Shown: positions 8,731 through 21,281 of the stretch, piece after piece
Layout: every line of letters begins with the position of its first letter
Position numbering within the stretch: position 1 is the stretch's first letter
Assembly: GCA_905221605.1 (NCBI GenBank)
Contig: CAJNDS010000153.1
Coordinates: forward strand, 78,501 to 142,500
Source: Symbiodinium natans
Lineage: Eukaryota; Sar; Dinophyceae; Suessiales; Symbiodiniaceae
Direction of reading: 5' to 3'
Length of the DNA: 64,000 bases
The notes under the pieces: model-generated
The model's database searches: none
What the model saw: the letters and a program-made list of their open reading frames with translations, nothing else
Told to the model about the DNA's origin: nothing
Translations under genes and position numbers: made by a program

Positions 8731-11700
8731 ACCATTGCCCTTACACTTCAAGTACGCAACGGCGAATAGCAAACACGGCCAAGTTCGGCTGACTTCACAA
8801 GATCAGCTAGCAGCTAGGTAGGCAGGCCCACCACGGTCAAACTGTTGGTATAAGGGAGAAGAACCACAAAGGTTGAGAGTTTCACCGGCCTAAGCTGGGA
8901 AGGCCAACAACGCCATCAGCATGCATGGTACGCACAGGCCAGCTGCCAGGGTGTTTGAGGGGTGGTGCATAGAAAAAATGGACGTCCAGTTGCAGGTGAG
9001 GACCATGTCAGTGAGGCGGAGGATGCATGGTATGCAGCTCCGAAATTCTCCGAAAGAGGGAACATCCTCAGGCGTGGAACCCTAAACTGTCAAGCAAAAC
9101 TCCGAATTCGGAATGTAAACGTTGGACTAGTTGAGTGGGCTTGGGCGCATGTCGCGCGAGCATGATACTCTTCGAAACACAGCTTTGCATTGGCTTCCAC
9201 CATCTGGCCGAAAGTCTGCAACACAGGGCCACTGTCATTTGGGGTTTGTGTTGGAGTAGAGGTGAGGCCTCCAACGCACGTGCGATGAGCAAAGCAACTG
9301 TGAGGTTGTTACTGCTGTCCGTCTGTACTCAAGAGAACATGATATGAGGTAAAGGCTAATGTTGGCTAATCTCCGAATGACCAGCAGATTTCGCAGAGAA
9401 ATCACCTAAAATCCAAAGCGATCCACCGCCTAACGGTATCAGGTGTTCCTCCGAAGCCAACTATAATGTATTGGCAACAAGTGGCATACAGATGGCCAGG
9501 TCTATCGCAGTGTCCGCGGCTGCTTGCCAAAGCGCTTGTTCGAATCTTCTCATCATATGGCGTAGGTCTATCTTTAGGTTTGGGTCTAACAAGGCGCAAG
9601 AGAGAGAGTGACCCTGCACAGTGGAGCACTACGCTACGTGCCCTAGACCTCAAGTTCGCAGTAACACATCATGAGGCGCTGCGTTTGGAAGGCCTTTTCT
9701 GCAATTGTCAGTCATTCATCCACAAGCCCCGATCCGGATCAGAACTTTCCGATGTTGGGGCACTTTGACAGCAGGACCTTGTGGAGTTGTAGGTAGGGGC
9801 TTGTCATGGTGAACTTATGTATGCAATCGGCACGCCCGCACATTGCTTCGAATGGGAGCGCCCCTGAATGAAAGCCCAACGACGCTCAACTCCACGTAAG
9901 GCTTCCTGTAATTTCCTGTACAAATTCTGGCCTGCTCCAGCACGAGCTCAGCCCAGGGTTTAGAGAGCTGCATGACTACGTTCGACTAAGTTTGCTCGCC
10001 CATTCAGCTTGCCATGCCCTTTTTAAAACCGACAGGAAAGGCCCAAACATGTAGCTGTGGGGCCTAAGCATCCCCAAACGCCTGCAGAATTTCGGGTGGC
10101 ATCCCACATCATGCCGCCGATTGCTCTTTTGACTTCGTTAGTTTGGCAGACCACTTTCCACTGAACATCTCAGGAGCCACAGTGGCTGCGGCCACTTCTC
10201 CTTCTGGAAGGATGGAGGCTCGGAGAATATATCGGAGAATGGGAGGGTCAGTCAGAGCTGCGAAAGCATCTCAGGGTTTTCAGGGCTTAGGATTGATGCT
10301 GCAAGCCGCGACCATGACGATGACCACGAACGACGACCGCCGCCTATAGTACTGGAAACATTGTCTTGTAATGGCATTGGTTACAACCTTACAACCGGCG
10401 ACAATAGGGGGGTCGTAAGTATCGGTCTATTGGCATGGCAAGAATGTATGTTTCGCTGTGCGGCTTCGCTCTGCGGAAGCTCCGTGTGGTCGAAGCGCGG
10501 ATAGCATCAGTAAAGCGATTTCTCCGCGGGACCTCACGCCTTCTCAGACTGATAAGAAGGGTCCAGGAAGGGTGTCAAGACAGATGCGGGTTTCGCGTTG
10601 CCGTGCTTAAATCTTGCTGGTGAGGGTTTGGGAAGGAAGAAAGCGGTGGACGCGGCGAGGGTGGTGCTATGGGGGAGGTGGAGGGGGGAGGGCTTGGGGA
10701 GACCGAGGTGCTAGAAGTGAGGGGGAGGGGGGGGGGGGGGGGGGGGCTGGAGCAGGTGGGTGATGCATTGCTGCGTTGTGAAGGTTGGAGGTGTGGGCTT
10801 GGGAGGCAACGAGGGCGGGGTGAATTCTTTAGTGTGGGAAGCGTAGGCGGCGTGGGCGGCGTGGGCAGCGCAGCCCCATTCCCATCTTGCAAGCGAGGGT
10901 GGAGGTGTGAGTTTGTGTGAGGGCTGTGTGAGGGGGAGGGAGAGTTGAACGGCTGGGGGTTGGAGGTGGGGTGGGGCGGGCGGCAGTTGAGGACTGGTGG
11001 CTTGAACAGTTTTTGAAAACGAGGAGTCTTGAGGCTGAGGGTTGGAGGTGTAAGGGCTGGGGGGTGGCATAGTAGGCGTTTGGGAAGGAAGACGGCGCGG
11101 GGCGGCGAGGGCAGTGCTAGCGGGCGGGGGGGGGGGGTCCTGGCCGGCGTGGGCGGTGGGGCACAGTATGTCCGCACGCAAAAAAGATACTCGTAGAGCC
11201 TTCACTGGCACCGACCCCAGAAGTCTGCGCGCCAGGCTGCCTTTTGACAAGCTCCGGTGCCCATTCCGTTTCGCACAGCGGCGTTGTGTCTGGCCCGGGT
11301 AGTTCCCTGGAAAGCAGATGGAAAGCAGTTGTCAGATTTTGTTGAAGATTTCAATGTGTAGCAATGTAGGTTGCAACAAGGATTTAGCGCAGGCACTGCA
11401 TGGGGCTGTAAGTCACCTTCGCAATCACATAGAGCAACAGCTGTTTGAACATTTTCCAACCAACCTGAACCCTGAAGTGCAATCTCACGCCCGTTCAGAA
11501 CCACTTGTTCTGAGGCTGCTCGGGCGGCGCAAGTTACGAAGGTCATGGTTGCGAGAGAGTGAGAGAGAGATATAGAGATAAGGAGGAGACGCGATTAACG
11601 GCCCCCAGCTTAGTGTAAGGCAGTGGCTTGTCCGGTTTAGATGTTTTTTTTTGTTCCTGAGGTGGGGTTGTAAGAGCTGCCGCATTGCTCTCCTGTTTCG

Positions 11701-13262
11701 GGTTCGTGGGGCAGCTTTCCGGTTTTAGGCCTTGAGGTCGCTTTGCGAGATATAGGGGTTCACATTGTAACAGGTTTTGATGTATGGCTTTGCCCCGAGG
11801 TTTGAGGACGCAGGCCCCAAGCTTTCGGAGTGAGACACATAGATCGGGCAAAGCAAATTAAAGGCTTGGAATTGAAGTCACTATTGTGAGAATTAATTTC
11901 AGAGTCTTGCTGCAGTGTTTAGGCAACTGGGCATTCATGTGCTGACAGCCTTAAACCCCGAAATAACCGAGCAAGCTCCTGAAGTCCTGGTTGGGGGCAG
12001 GTGGCCCGGTTCCGACCTACCGCGGGCCCAGCGTCCTTCCGGTGAGGAGACGTGCTGGCCTCTCTCCCCCGAAGGACGGGTCTCTATTTGTCTATGTCGG
12101 ATGGGAGTTTAGGCGCGTTTTGTTGGCCCACCCCGAACGAACGTGGGACGCTTCAACGGGTACCCCGGCAAACGAAGCCCGTTGGAGGCTGAAGTGCCTC
12201 GCAATTTTTTCAGATAGCTGACAATGCATAATTGTGCCCGCTGCAAGCTGGCATCCGGAAGTTTTGGTCTTGGTGGTCAGTTGTAGTTTGTTCAGTGTGC
12301 TGGGTTTTAGCCCTCGTGGCGAGACCTGAAAGTGCTGCTTTTCTGGCACCATGCGCTTGAAATCGTGTTGAGCATGACCTGTGACAGCTTGCCCTGGTGC
12401 ATCGAAATTTGTTCGGGGCTTCGGCTTGTTAGAAACCGTAAAGGGCGAAGAGAAACGGGTCAGCCCAGCTTGCTGCTTCTGAAGGGGTTCGAGAATATCG
12501 ACGCCTAGCGGCTCAGGGTATACTGCCACAACCCTCCCCCCCCCCGCCCCCAAGCTTTACAGTAGAGCGCCTCAAACAATTTCAAAGCCTAGAACGATGT
12601 CTGTTTTGGCCGGTGTCACCTTTCGAGTTCAAGGTTTGGGGAACTTGGGTGCTCTCTCTGCAGATTAGGGGTTGAGGTCTCCAGTTTCCGTGGATCCTGA
12701 GTTGCCCCAAAGCAATCCCAAGCATCGGAACACCCTACAGCCACTTTGCCCTAAACCCTAAACCCTACAGCCTGTTTGTTGTAAAGCATGTTGAAGCTTG
12801 AGCCGCCAAGCGCCAACAAAACCCCACCTCCAGACAGGACGTGCAGCAGTACAACGGCATCTCCTGGCCGACCATGTATCGGGCTTGGTCTCGACGCGGT
12901 CGTTCAGCGGATTGCAGGGAGGGTTAGGGTTCAAGGCCAAATCGCATCTCAGAAGAGGTCTGAAGCACTACGAACTGGCTACATCCAAAGAGCTCCTAGG
13001 AACCCTACGTTTTCTTGATTGTGTTATGGACGTGTGAAAAGAAGCTCCCCAGTCACCCTTGAACCCGAAGCCAATTGAATCCCCAAACCCTCCAGCCTGT
13101 TGTGCAGGGACATGCCGCTGTTTAAATTGGTTGATCTTCCATAGGAATGTGAATTTGTTTCAATTGCACATGGTGAGCAAAGAGCTCGAAGAACGCCTTG
13201 TCTAGTCCCCTAAGTTAGTCTGCAAAAAGAAGTGACTTGTATACACTTTCCGGAGCTGGCAC
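8731..13262. other. Gene-poor stretch, possibly one long intron
   Basis: About 4.5 kb almost free of telomeric repeats and without a recognisable exon. It contains a GA-rich strand-asymmetric region with a poly-G tract (about 10640-11150), whose minus strand reads as a Pro-rich pseudo-ORF. It begins after a G-strand array (8671-8730) and ends at a C-strand array (13263-13292), as expected if it is a single long intron. Confidence 0.4.
10721..10746. repeat. Poly-G tract
   Basis: A nearly pure G run inside a GGGA-rich region. Confidence 0.9.
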
Positions 13263-13292
13263 GCCCTAAACCCTAAACCCTAAACCCTAAAA
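13263..13292. repeat. Interstitial telomeric array, C strand
   Basis: Four CCCTAAA units. Confidence 0.9.
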
Positions 13293-13410
13293 AGTCTCCA
13301 TCCATGCCCAGGAAGATCCACCAGAGCAAGGCCGTGCACCACATGCTCCTCACGAAAACACCATCACACTTTGCTGTTTTGTTGTCGTTGCTGCATGAGT
13401 TTAAGTATAT

Positions 13411-13524
13411 GCGGGGGGGTTGGTGATAATAATAAGGGACCCCAAATATAGACCCCCAAATAGTAGGATCCTCTTGTAAGAAGGACCCCAATAAGGTACC
13501 CCTAACGTCGTAAACCCTCATATA
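13411..13524 (-). mobile_element. Inverted-repeat element, family A copy 3
   Basis: Reverse orientation: CCCCAAATAGTAGGATCC, GACCCCAATAAGGTACCCC and TCGTAAACCC near the right edge match the complement of the copy at 7738. TATA-rich bases flank both edges. Confidence 0.7.
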
Positions 13525-13760
13525 GGAATCTAACGTGCTCATCCCATGGCCGTCGGAGAAGACAGGTTCGCCATCGGCGATTGGGGAAGTCTGATTGGAA
13601 CCAACCCAGGTCGCATGATCCAGCAACTTGGCGGGATTGTTCGTGAGGGCGTGGGGATGAGATGCCCCTAAAATTCAAGAGCCTCCGGCTCAAGCCGCCG
13701 ACCCCGCAGGAGAACAAGTTTAAGGTTTGGGGTTTGGTGATTTTGTTTGCGGTTCCTGTT

Positions 13761-13858
13761 GGGGGGGGGGGTGGGGGGGGGGGGGGGGGGGGGGGGTGGG
13801 GGGGGGGGGGGGGGGGGCACGGGGGGGGGGGGGGGTGGGGGGGGGGTAGGGGGGGGGT

Positions 13859-13903
<45 letters not shown>

Positions 13904-13919
13904 ACGGCGGGGGGGGGGG
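13761..13919. repeat. 159-bp, almost pure G tract
   Basis: More than 90 percent G, interrupted by single T, C or A bases. It will form G-quadruplexes and is an obvious risk for sequencing error. All long ORFs over it (Gly on plus, Pro on minus) are compositional artefacts. Confidence 0.95.
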
Positions 13920-14092
13920 CCGGAGGGGTTTTTAAAAGAGCCCCTATGCCCTGTGCGAAAATGGAGGTCCATGGTTGGGTGGCCTGTTCCTCCACGGAAA
14001 AGCTGGCGGGGTACCCCCCCCCTACCCCCCCCCCGCCCCCCCACATTTGCGTTTTGGGGGAGTAACATCCAACACGCCGCCAGGGTCGGCGG

Positions 14093-14180
14093 ACCCTAAA
14101 CCCTAAACTCTAAGCCCTAAACCCTACACCCTAAACCCTAAACCCTGAACCCTAAACCCTAACCCCGAAACCCTAAACCT
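14093..14180. repeat. Interstitial telomeric array, C strand
   Basis: CCCTAAA units mixed with CCCTACA, CCCTGAA and CCCCGAA variants. Confidence 0.9.
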
Positions 14181-14181
14181 G

Positions 14182-14299
14182 GCATGCGGGGTAGAGGGTT
14201 CGGGGTTGAGATCGACGTGACTGAGCGAAGCCACCCTCTCATGGGGACTCTGCTGAAGTGTGCTACGTCTCGATGCAAAAAGCTGTGGACCTCCTGAGT
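14182..14299 (+). CDS. Exon-like open segment
   Basis: Directly after a C-strand array an open frame reads GMRGRGFGVEIDVTERSHPL and continues to a TGA at about 14299. Third positions are GC-rich. A minus-strand ORF of 106 codons (14124-14444) covers the same bases, so strand and reality are uncertain. Confidence 0.25.
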
Positions 14300-14444
14300 G
14301 CTCAGGAATGGCCATGGCGGCTGAAGCACATTGGTGAAGCACTGTAGTCTCTTCGCATGTATCCGGCTCGCCGCATTCTACCAAGCCAGCACGAAGCGAC
14401 GAAGTGTCCCCCCTTGCAGGCTGTGAGGTGGTCTGTTTCAGCAT

Positions 14445-15462
14445 TTAGTCGAGACAGCCTGTCTCGGCTTTTCCAAGGGTGTCTGTTTTCGTAGTTGCCA
14501 CCAGGATGCCTAGGCCAGGCCGGCCCCAGTACCGGGGGATGTGTGGCGGGCGGGGAATCCGTTCAGTGCCGAGCGGCTGCAGCGGTGCCGTGAGCAAGGC
14601 ATTGTGAAGCAAGACGACCGTGCCTTTGGTTTCGCCAAGTACGACCAGGTGTCAAAGAAATCTTCTCTGTGCCTACGTCGGTATGCATGGGACCTACATA
14701 GAGTCCTTCCGGGTCGCTCTTTTTGGAGGCCATGTAGCACGGGCAGTGCTGTGGTGCCGCGAGCACGGCATTGCACGGCATTGCACGGCAGGCTGGCAAG
14801 GCTGTTTTGTCGACAAGTGGGATCGGGCCGCGTCTTCTGAGGGCGAGCTGTCCTCGCTCGAAGCATTGCTCAGGGCAGCTGACCATGCAAGCCAGGCCGT
14901 CTTTGGCTGAACTTACTTGGACCAGCCAGTGTGCCGTGGACTTTTGCAAGGCTGCTGGGTACAAGAAAAATCCGGTTCGTCGTCATCTGTCCGAAGCCGG
15001 ACAACAATGTGAGACAGCAATAGGCAAACTCTGGTGGTACACACGTGCTGGGCCCACCCACAAACTCCCCGGCCACAGCTCCGGCCTTGGCCCACGTCTC
15101 GACCTGTGCTTCATAACCCACTTTCCTGAGCCAAACTTACGGTTTGCCGGCTCCTTCATCTGCCAGCCCCCAGTCCTCATCCGAGTGTATTGGGACCAGT
15201 TGGGACTTGGGTCGGATACGCAGCGCTCCCTGGTGAAAGCGCCGGCCGCACCTTAGGAGATACTCGAGACTCGGAGAAGCGAGCTGTGAGAATGTCTGTG
15301 AATCCCCTTCCCCATCTTGTAGGTGAGAACCTCAGTGCTTGGTGCTCTCCCTGACACATCAGCCTGCTGGACACCCTTGACGCAGGTACAGACAGCGCCC
15401 CTAGTTAGGCTTTCGAGAATTTGGGGCTCTGAGAAAACCGCCCTTGTTCCCTTTTACTCCAA
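14445..15462. other. No clear gene
   Basis: Several overlapping ORFs of 60-160 codons on both strands share the same bases and show no motif. A GCACGGCATT unit is repeated in tandem near 14763-14785. Confidence 0.4.
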
Positions 15463-15499
15463 AGCCCTAAACCCTGGGCCCTAAACTCTAAACCCTAAA
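15463..15499. repeat. Interstitial telomeric array, C strand, degenerate
   Basis: CCCTAAA with CCCTGGG and CTCTAAA variants. Confidence 0.8.
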
Positions 15500-15502
15500 C
15501 CT

Positions 15503-15602
15503 CTGGCCAAGGTACAAGGGCGGCCATAGCGGTGGCCCTCACACCATGGCACGCTGGCGTGGACCCTGCACCACAGACCAGCTGCTGAACCTGCAACAAG
15601 GG
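15503..15602 (+). CDS. Probable exon, unidentified protein
   Basis: Open from the C-strand array to the following (TAATAGGG)n block. The peptide reads WPRYKGGHSGGPHTMARWR and then GPCTTDQLLNLQQG, with GC-rich third positions. The TAA stop is formed by the repeat, so GGTAAC is more likely a donor. No family is recognised. Its position upstream of the phosphoesterase exons allows, but does not show, membership of that gene. Confidence 0.4.
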
Positions 15603-15790
15603 TAACAGGGTCACAGGGTAATAGGGTTTAATAGGGTAATAGGGTAATAGGGTAATAGAGCAATAGGGCAATAGGGTAATAGGGTAACAGGGTAACAGGG
15701 TAACAGGGTAATAGGATAATCGGGCAATAGGGGAATAGGGTTTGGGGTATTAGGGTGGTGTTAGGGTTTAGGGTTTAATTAGGGTTCAGG
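15603..15790. repeat. Variant telomere-like array (TAATAGGG / TAACAGGG)
   Basis: About twenty 8-bp units with TAATAGGG and TAACAGGG in clusters, passing into normal TTTAGGG at the right. One extra base relative to the telomeric heptamer has been amplified locally. Confidence 0.85.
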
Positions 15791-16419
15791 GGGCTGGGGG
15801 AATGTTTATGCAGCTTGTGGCCTGGTTGGCATCCGTCCGGATTTGGGGATTCAAGGAGGAGCGGTGCAGGTGGACCCCTACCTACACCCCAAAGCGCCCG
15901 CCTTCGAATCTCAAGCCCGAAGGCCACCTTACCTGCCGAAGTTAAGTGATACACCCGAAATGAAGTCCTTGAAGGACAAAGCTGCGGCTCTAGCCAACGT
16001 GTAGGTGTAGGTTTGTGAATTGGGGCATATGGCATGCAACATAAAGCCGCAACATAGCTGTTGGACTAACAAGTGCATTCGTAGCTTTGCGTTGTGGGGT
16101 TGCTAATACATCGGTGTGCTCTCCACGCGATAGTGCCCAAACCTCACTCGCGACAAGTGGTCACATTTTGAGGCAGTTGCCGAAGAAATACCATGTACAG
16201 CACAAATAGCGATCAGCTAGCAAATGACAACAGCACTGTAGGCAGCTGCGCGGCGGGCTAAAAGATGAATGTCCATATCTCCCTACAAACCCAACCCAAA
16301 ACTTCAATTCTGAATCATGTTGTTCCCATAAGGATGGCGTCCTGCTTTGGCGGCGGTCCGTGCCCAAAAGATTGCCACTACACACAAGCCCCACAGCCAG
16401 ATTTAGAGGGCTCCAGGGG

Positions 16420-16478
16420 GCTAGGGTTTAGGGTTTATAGGGTTTCGGGTTTAGGGTTTAGGGTTTAGGGTTTCGGGG
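16420..16478. repeat. Interstitial telomeric array, G strand
   Basis: TTTAGGG units with a TATAGGG and TTTCGGG variants. Confidence 0.9.
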
Positions 16479-16603
16479 GCATGTATGAATCCCAGCAGGA
16501 TGAGCAGAAGTCCTGGTTTGAAACACGTCGCATGAGTTTCTCGGTTCTTGGCGGGGTTGGACTGTTAATTGCTGTCAAGCTAAAGTTTGGGGATTGTCGG
16601 CAT

Positions 16604-16639
16604 GACCCCAAGAAGGTACCCCTAATTTCGGAAACCCAA
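16604..16639 (-). mobile_element. Family A fragment
   Basis: GACCCCAAGAAGGTACCCC followed by TAATTTCGGAAACCC is one end of family A in reverse orientation; the other half is missing. Confidence 0.55.
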
Positions 16640-16756
16640 GGCGGCAACATCGCCGCGTTCGAAGCCCGAACTGTTGAACAATGATTGAGCTGGAGCCAGA
16701 CCTTTCCACCGACACCAGAACAAAAGCGACCTAGATTCCGTAGGAGGCTAGCTTTC

Positions 16757-16930
16757 CGGGGCCCCTTGTGGGCCCCTTTATGGTTATACTAGACTACTAG
16801 AATAACCCCCCGCCCCCCCCCCCCCCCAAAACCTTATTCAAATGATTGAGGCCCCTATATCCCTGAATCTTATTCCCCTACATAACCTTTATGTATACCT
16901 TGTAGCCCCTAAATAGCCCCTATATTATAT
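16757..16930 (-). mobile_element. Family C element, copy 4, diverged
   Basis: GGGCCCC...TTATGGTTATACTA, AATAACCCCC with a poly-C run, CAAAACCTTATTCAAATGATT and AGGCCCCTATA match family C blocks in reverse order. A second partial set follows (TTATTCCCCTACATAACC, TAGCCCCTATA). It lies in the intron-like stretch before the exon at 17098. Confidence 0.55.
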
Positions 16931-17008
16931 TCCACATGCCCTGAGCAGCTAGGCTCAGGCCTGGTCCTTGCCGTAACGCCAACGCCTTCTTCTCGCGGTT
17001 CCTCTCTG

Positions 17009-17080
17009 AAACCCTAAACCCGAAACCCTAAACCCGAAACCCTAAACCCTAACCCTAAACAAACCCTGAACCCTAAACCT
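17009..17080. repeat. Interstitial telomeric array, C strand, variant
   Basis: CCCTAAA alternates with CCCGAAA. Confidence 0.9.
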
Positions 17081-17097
17081 CCCTCTGAACATTGAAG

Positions 17098-17163
17098 GAT
17101 GCCGACTACCGCGCGCAGATGAACGTCGCAACAACCATGAAGAAGCTGACTGGAGGGAGCTGA
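17098..17163 (+). CDS. Possible upstream exon of the metallophosphoesterase
   Basis: After a variant C-strand array and GAAG, the frame reads [20 protein letters not shown] before a TGA. The pattern (a run of Ala/Met/Lys after an aromatic) is what these phosphatases have between the first metal motif and GDNFY. No other link to the gene is visible; the donor is not fixed. Confidence 0.45.
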   Translation, partial: DADYRAQMNVATTMKKLTGGS

Positions 17164-20100
17164 CACATTGGAGTCGTATGAAGGAGTGCCCCAAAGTTCC
17201 AAGGGCTTCAGCATTTCAGGATCTGGAATGGCTGATTCATCTACTCATCTATTTTTTCCACGGTGTAGCTCTAGGCAAGGTTGCTCAGTTTTTTTGCTCG
17301 CAATGGGTTCTGTTGAAGAGCGTTGGCTTCGTTTCTGGACACTTACTAGAATGTAGAGCCTTAGCGACCGAGATTGATGGTTCAGGCCTCGTGTGGACTG
17401 CAGGTCTGGGGGGCCCATTTGGGGGGGGGGGGGGGCGGCGGCTTCGGTTGATTTCGAAATATGTTCAGGGCGAGGGCTTAGATTGCAGCAGTGGATGTGA
17501 TGGGCCAGCAGTGGATGCGACGGGCCGGGGTTCCAGACAGCACAGTGCATTGCAACAGGTGAAAGCTTCACGGCGGGCTTTCAGAGCATTCAGGCTCGAA
17601 AGCCTCAACAGCCACAACCACCACGGTAGTCCGAACCCAAACCAAGGAAGTTTGCAGCGCAGCGCAGACCTGATCTCTTCATCAACGTGGGTGACAATTT
17701 CTACTGGGGAGGTGCCCCCTCCTGCAATTGGGGGGGGGGGGGGGTTAACGGGGGGTTAACCCTAAACCCTAAACCCTAAACCCATCTAAACCCATCTAAA
17801 CCCATCTAAACCCATCTAAACCCATCTAAACCCATCTAAACCCATCTAAACCCTAAACCCCAACCCCTAAGGGCAGAGCTGCGGGATGCAAGTCATAGAG
17901 GTTATCGAGGCAGGCTTCTCAAGAGCGCGGCACTTGACGTTTGCTGCAGCCCGGATCTGTACCTCCAGGCAAAGATGCGAAGCTCCTTGATCAACAAAAC
18001 CCAGCAGAGGTTGTTGCATTGACGCATTGAGGAGCGAGCGTCACTCGCAAAGTCAGGAGCTACAGAACACTGCATCGATTGACGCTTACTCGAAGCAAAC
18101 CTCGACAACACAGGCGTGAGGAAACCACAACTGCCCTGGCTGAAATCCGAGTAGTACAAACTCAGGAGATAGTTGGACAGGTGTTGCAAGAAAGTGCTCT
18201 GCAGGTTCTGCACAAGTCGCCGGCATGAGGGTTGCACTCTGAGAACGTCATACCAGAGGCGAATTAGGATTTGCAGGATTTACCTCTACGCAGGGTGTTT
18301 GTTTCGGATGTCTACTCTTTTATTGAGGTGTGAACACCTTTTGCGGAACGCCAATGCACAAGATTGACCCAGTGACGGCTCACCAGTTCCAAGAGATCTT
18401 CGAGAATCTTTGTAGCACTTAGCCTGCGGATTGATTTCCAGTTCAGGGTATGGCAGCACCTTGCGTCGTTCCAATTGTACATGCCTCATCTCCACATGTG
18501 GTTTTTTAAACAAGAGTTGGGTTTAGGGTTTAGGGTTTAGGGTTTAGAGTTTAGGGTTTAGGGTTCAGGGTTTAGGGTTTAGGGTTTAGGGTTTAGGGTT
18601 TAGGGTTTAGGGTTTAGGGTTTAGGGTTTAGGGTTTAGGGTTTAGGGTTTAGAGGTGTTTTGCGTGTTCTAGGGGCAGTAGTCGTCCGGCATCTTCTGCA
18701 CGCATCCATTGCATCAAGATGCCCCGGGGGGAAGCCTTCACTAGCCTTTGCCACAACAAGGTATCACTGTGGTGTTGTCGAACACTGCTTGTAATACTTC
18801 TTTTGTGGTTCGCCGCAAAAGATTAAACTTATCGTTGTTTTCAAAGCCTTTCAGGAGCCATGCCTTGGGACTTTTAGCGGAGGCTCTTGGGTCGCTCCTG
18901 GTCTTGGGGGGCCTCTCGGCCCCCTCTCGTTTCAACGTCAGCCATGGTATGCCCTAACGTTTAGGGCCTAAAAGTTCGATCTAGCGAGAGGCGGCAGTTT
19001 CCCTAAATTCCCTCCATTGGCAGCCGAAATCCTAGGGTTTAGGGTTTAGGGTTTAGGGTTTCAGAAGCCCGGCCCCCCAAGCCCGCGTCAACTTTGAGGA
19101 AGGTCTACCACGGCCCCGGCGTGGATGGAAAGCCCTGGCTCAGCGTGCTGGGCAACCACGACTACGGTGGCCCCTGGGCCTCATTCTATCTCAGGTTTGA
19201 ACATAATGTTTACTTTTGTTTATTACCCTTAGTCCGCTATGTAATCCTTATAATGCCATAAACATTTGATGTTGATAGGGCCCCCAGGTTTCTACCCCAG
19301 TCTTAGGGTGCTTCAGGAGTTCCCGTTCAACCGAGAAAGCCTGAACCCGTGAACCGGTGAGGGTTTCAAGTTTCAAGTCTGAAGCTTGGGCGGGTTTAGG
19401 GATTAGGGTTTAGGGTTTAGGGCTTAGGGCTTAGGGTTTAGGGTTTAGGGTGGCTTAGGGTCGGGAACTCCATCTGGATCCTTGGCCCACAAGGGCTTCC
19501 GCCCGCCGTTTTGCTTCGCGCAGTTTAGTGTTGCTTGTTTGGCGCTGTGGCTGTGTGGCTGTTCACCGGCCTGCTGAGCTGACCAACACCCCAGATGCCC
19601 AAACCACCCTGAACTCTTAAAACAACCCTAAACCCTAAACCCTAAACCCTAAACCCTAAACCCCAAACCCCAAACCCCAAACCCTGAAACCTAAGCATTG
19701 CGAGGAAAAGCCTAAGTTCCTCAACGCCTGAAGAGCAGGCTTCCAGTTCAACAAGGCCTGGGACCAGCAGCTCCTTGGATTTGTTTAGTTCAACCCAGGG
19801 AGCAAAAGCAGGCACTTTTCGAGCTTAGGGTGTTGAAATGACTGAGCGAGCTGCGCCGAACCTCAAATCCAGCAACCGCGACCCAAAAATCCAAAATCTA
19901 AGCTGCACAGACACTGACGCATTCATCCTGTGCATTGATTCTGAGACCTAAACCCTAAACCCCTAAACCCGAAACCCGAAACCCTAAACCCAAATCCAAG
20001 GATCAGCTACACCTGGGCCAGCAACCGCTGGGTCATGCCAGGCCAGGTGTCTTTTGCGGTTTATAGGGTTTATAGGGTTTATAGGGTTCATAGGGTTCAT

Positions 20101-21240
20101 AGGGTTTATAGGGTTTGTAGGGTTTTATAGGGTTTTTATAGGGTTTATAGGGTTTATAGGGTTTATAGGGTTTATAGGGTTCATAGGGTTCATAGGGTTC
20201 GGGGGTGTCTGCATCTCAAGCGGTCTCATTTCTCGAGCTTTGCAAGAAGCCTGAGCCCTAAACCCAAAATCCTGAAGTCTGAAACCTCTTGGCTTTCAAG
20301 GCCCAACCCTCATCGCACCCCTGATCGGGGGAAGGATGGGGCAGGATGGGGGCGGATTGCAAATAATTTGGCGGCGGGGGGGAGAGGGCTGGGCTCGGTG
20401 GTTTAGGGTTTAAGGTTTAGGGTTTAGGGTTTGAGAGTTCAAGGTGCAAGTCAATCTTCCGAGGAAACTGGCGGCACGTCCAACGTGAACGACAGAACCC
20501 AGCTAGGTACTGCTAGGCATGCCCATGGCGTTGTCTTGTTGGTAGCAGCAGGCGTGTATATGACAAGTGTCCGAGCACGTTCCTTGATCGGCATGGACGG
20601 GTGGCGTGTCAGGCCAGTACTTCATGCAGCGGGTGGAGTACCCCGAGTTTTCCGTTTCTCGGCTGTGCTGACAATCCCAACCCAAGCCCCAAACTTCAGC
20701 AGTCCTAAACCTGTGAGAGGCACCGCCATCAGGGCATGGAAACACCTCTCCTGCCTCCCACTTCTTCAAAGCTTGACTCGCGAGCTGAAGGTTGCCATCT
20801 GCAAGACTCACCGTTTGCAGCTTCCCTGAACCCCCCCCCCCCCCTAATACCCTCAGGCCCTATGTCCTCGAATAAAGGTCGAGATCCTCATGCTGGACTC
20901 CAATGCGATGGACTCCCATCCCAAGAGCGCTGACCCGAAGCACAACATCTGCGGCGCCATGCACAATCCCCCGGGAGCCAACTGCGCTGCCACAGGTCGG
21001 GGCTCATTAGGGTTTAGGGTTTAGGATTTAGGGTTTAGGGGTTTAGGGTTTAGGGGTTTAGGCATGTGCACATTCAGACCTGCAGATGCAGGGCAATGTT
21101 CGGGATTGCAGGTCTCAGCCTGGGTTCTGGGTTGTATGCCCTTGCGCTGTCCTATCAGGACCCAGCACAGGTACTTGCAACATCATTCTTGGCAACGATT
21201 GGATCTTCGGAAGCTTACTGCTTGCTCTGGTCTCTCTGTG

Positions 21241-21281
<41 letters not shown>

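Noticed and set aside
10575-11250. Two Pro-rich minus-strand ORFs of 179-200 codons
   Set aside because: Produced by a GGGA-biased low-complexity strand; no domain.
13502-14099. Long Gly-rich (plus) and Pro-rich (minus) ORFs
   Set aside because: Direct translation of the poly-G tract.
17178-17759. 193-codon plus-strand ORF
   Set aside because: Crosses a poly-G tract, contains no motif, and lies where an intron of the phosphoesterase is expected.
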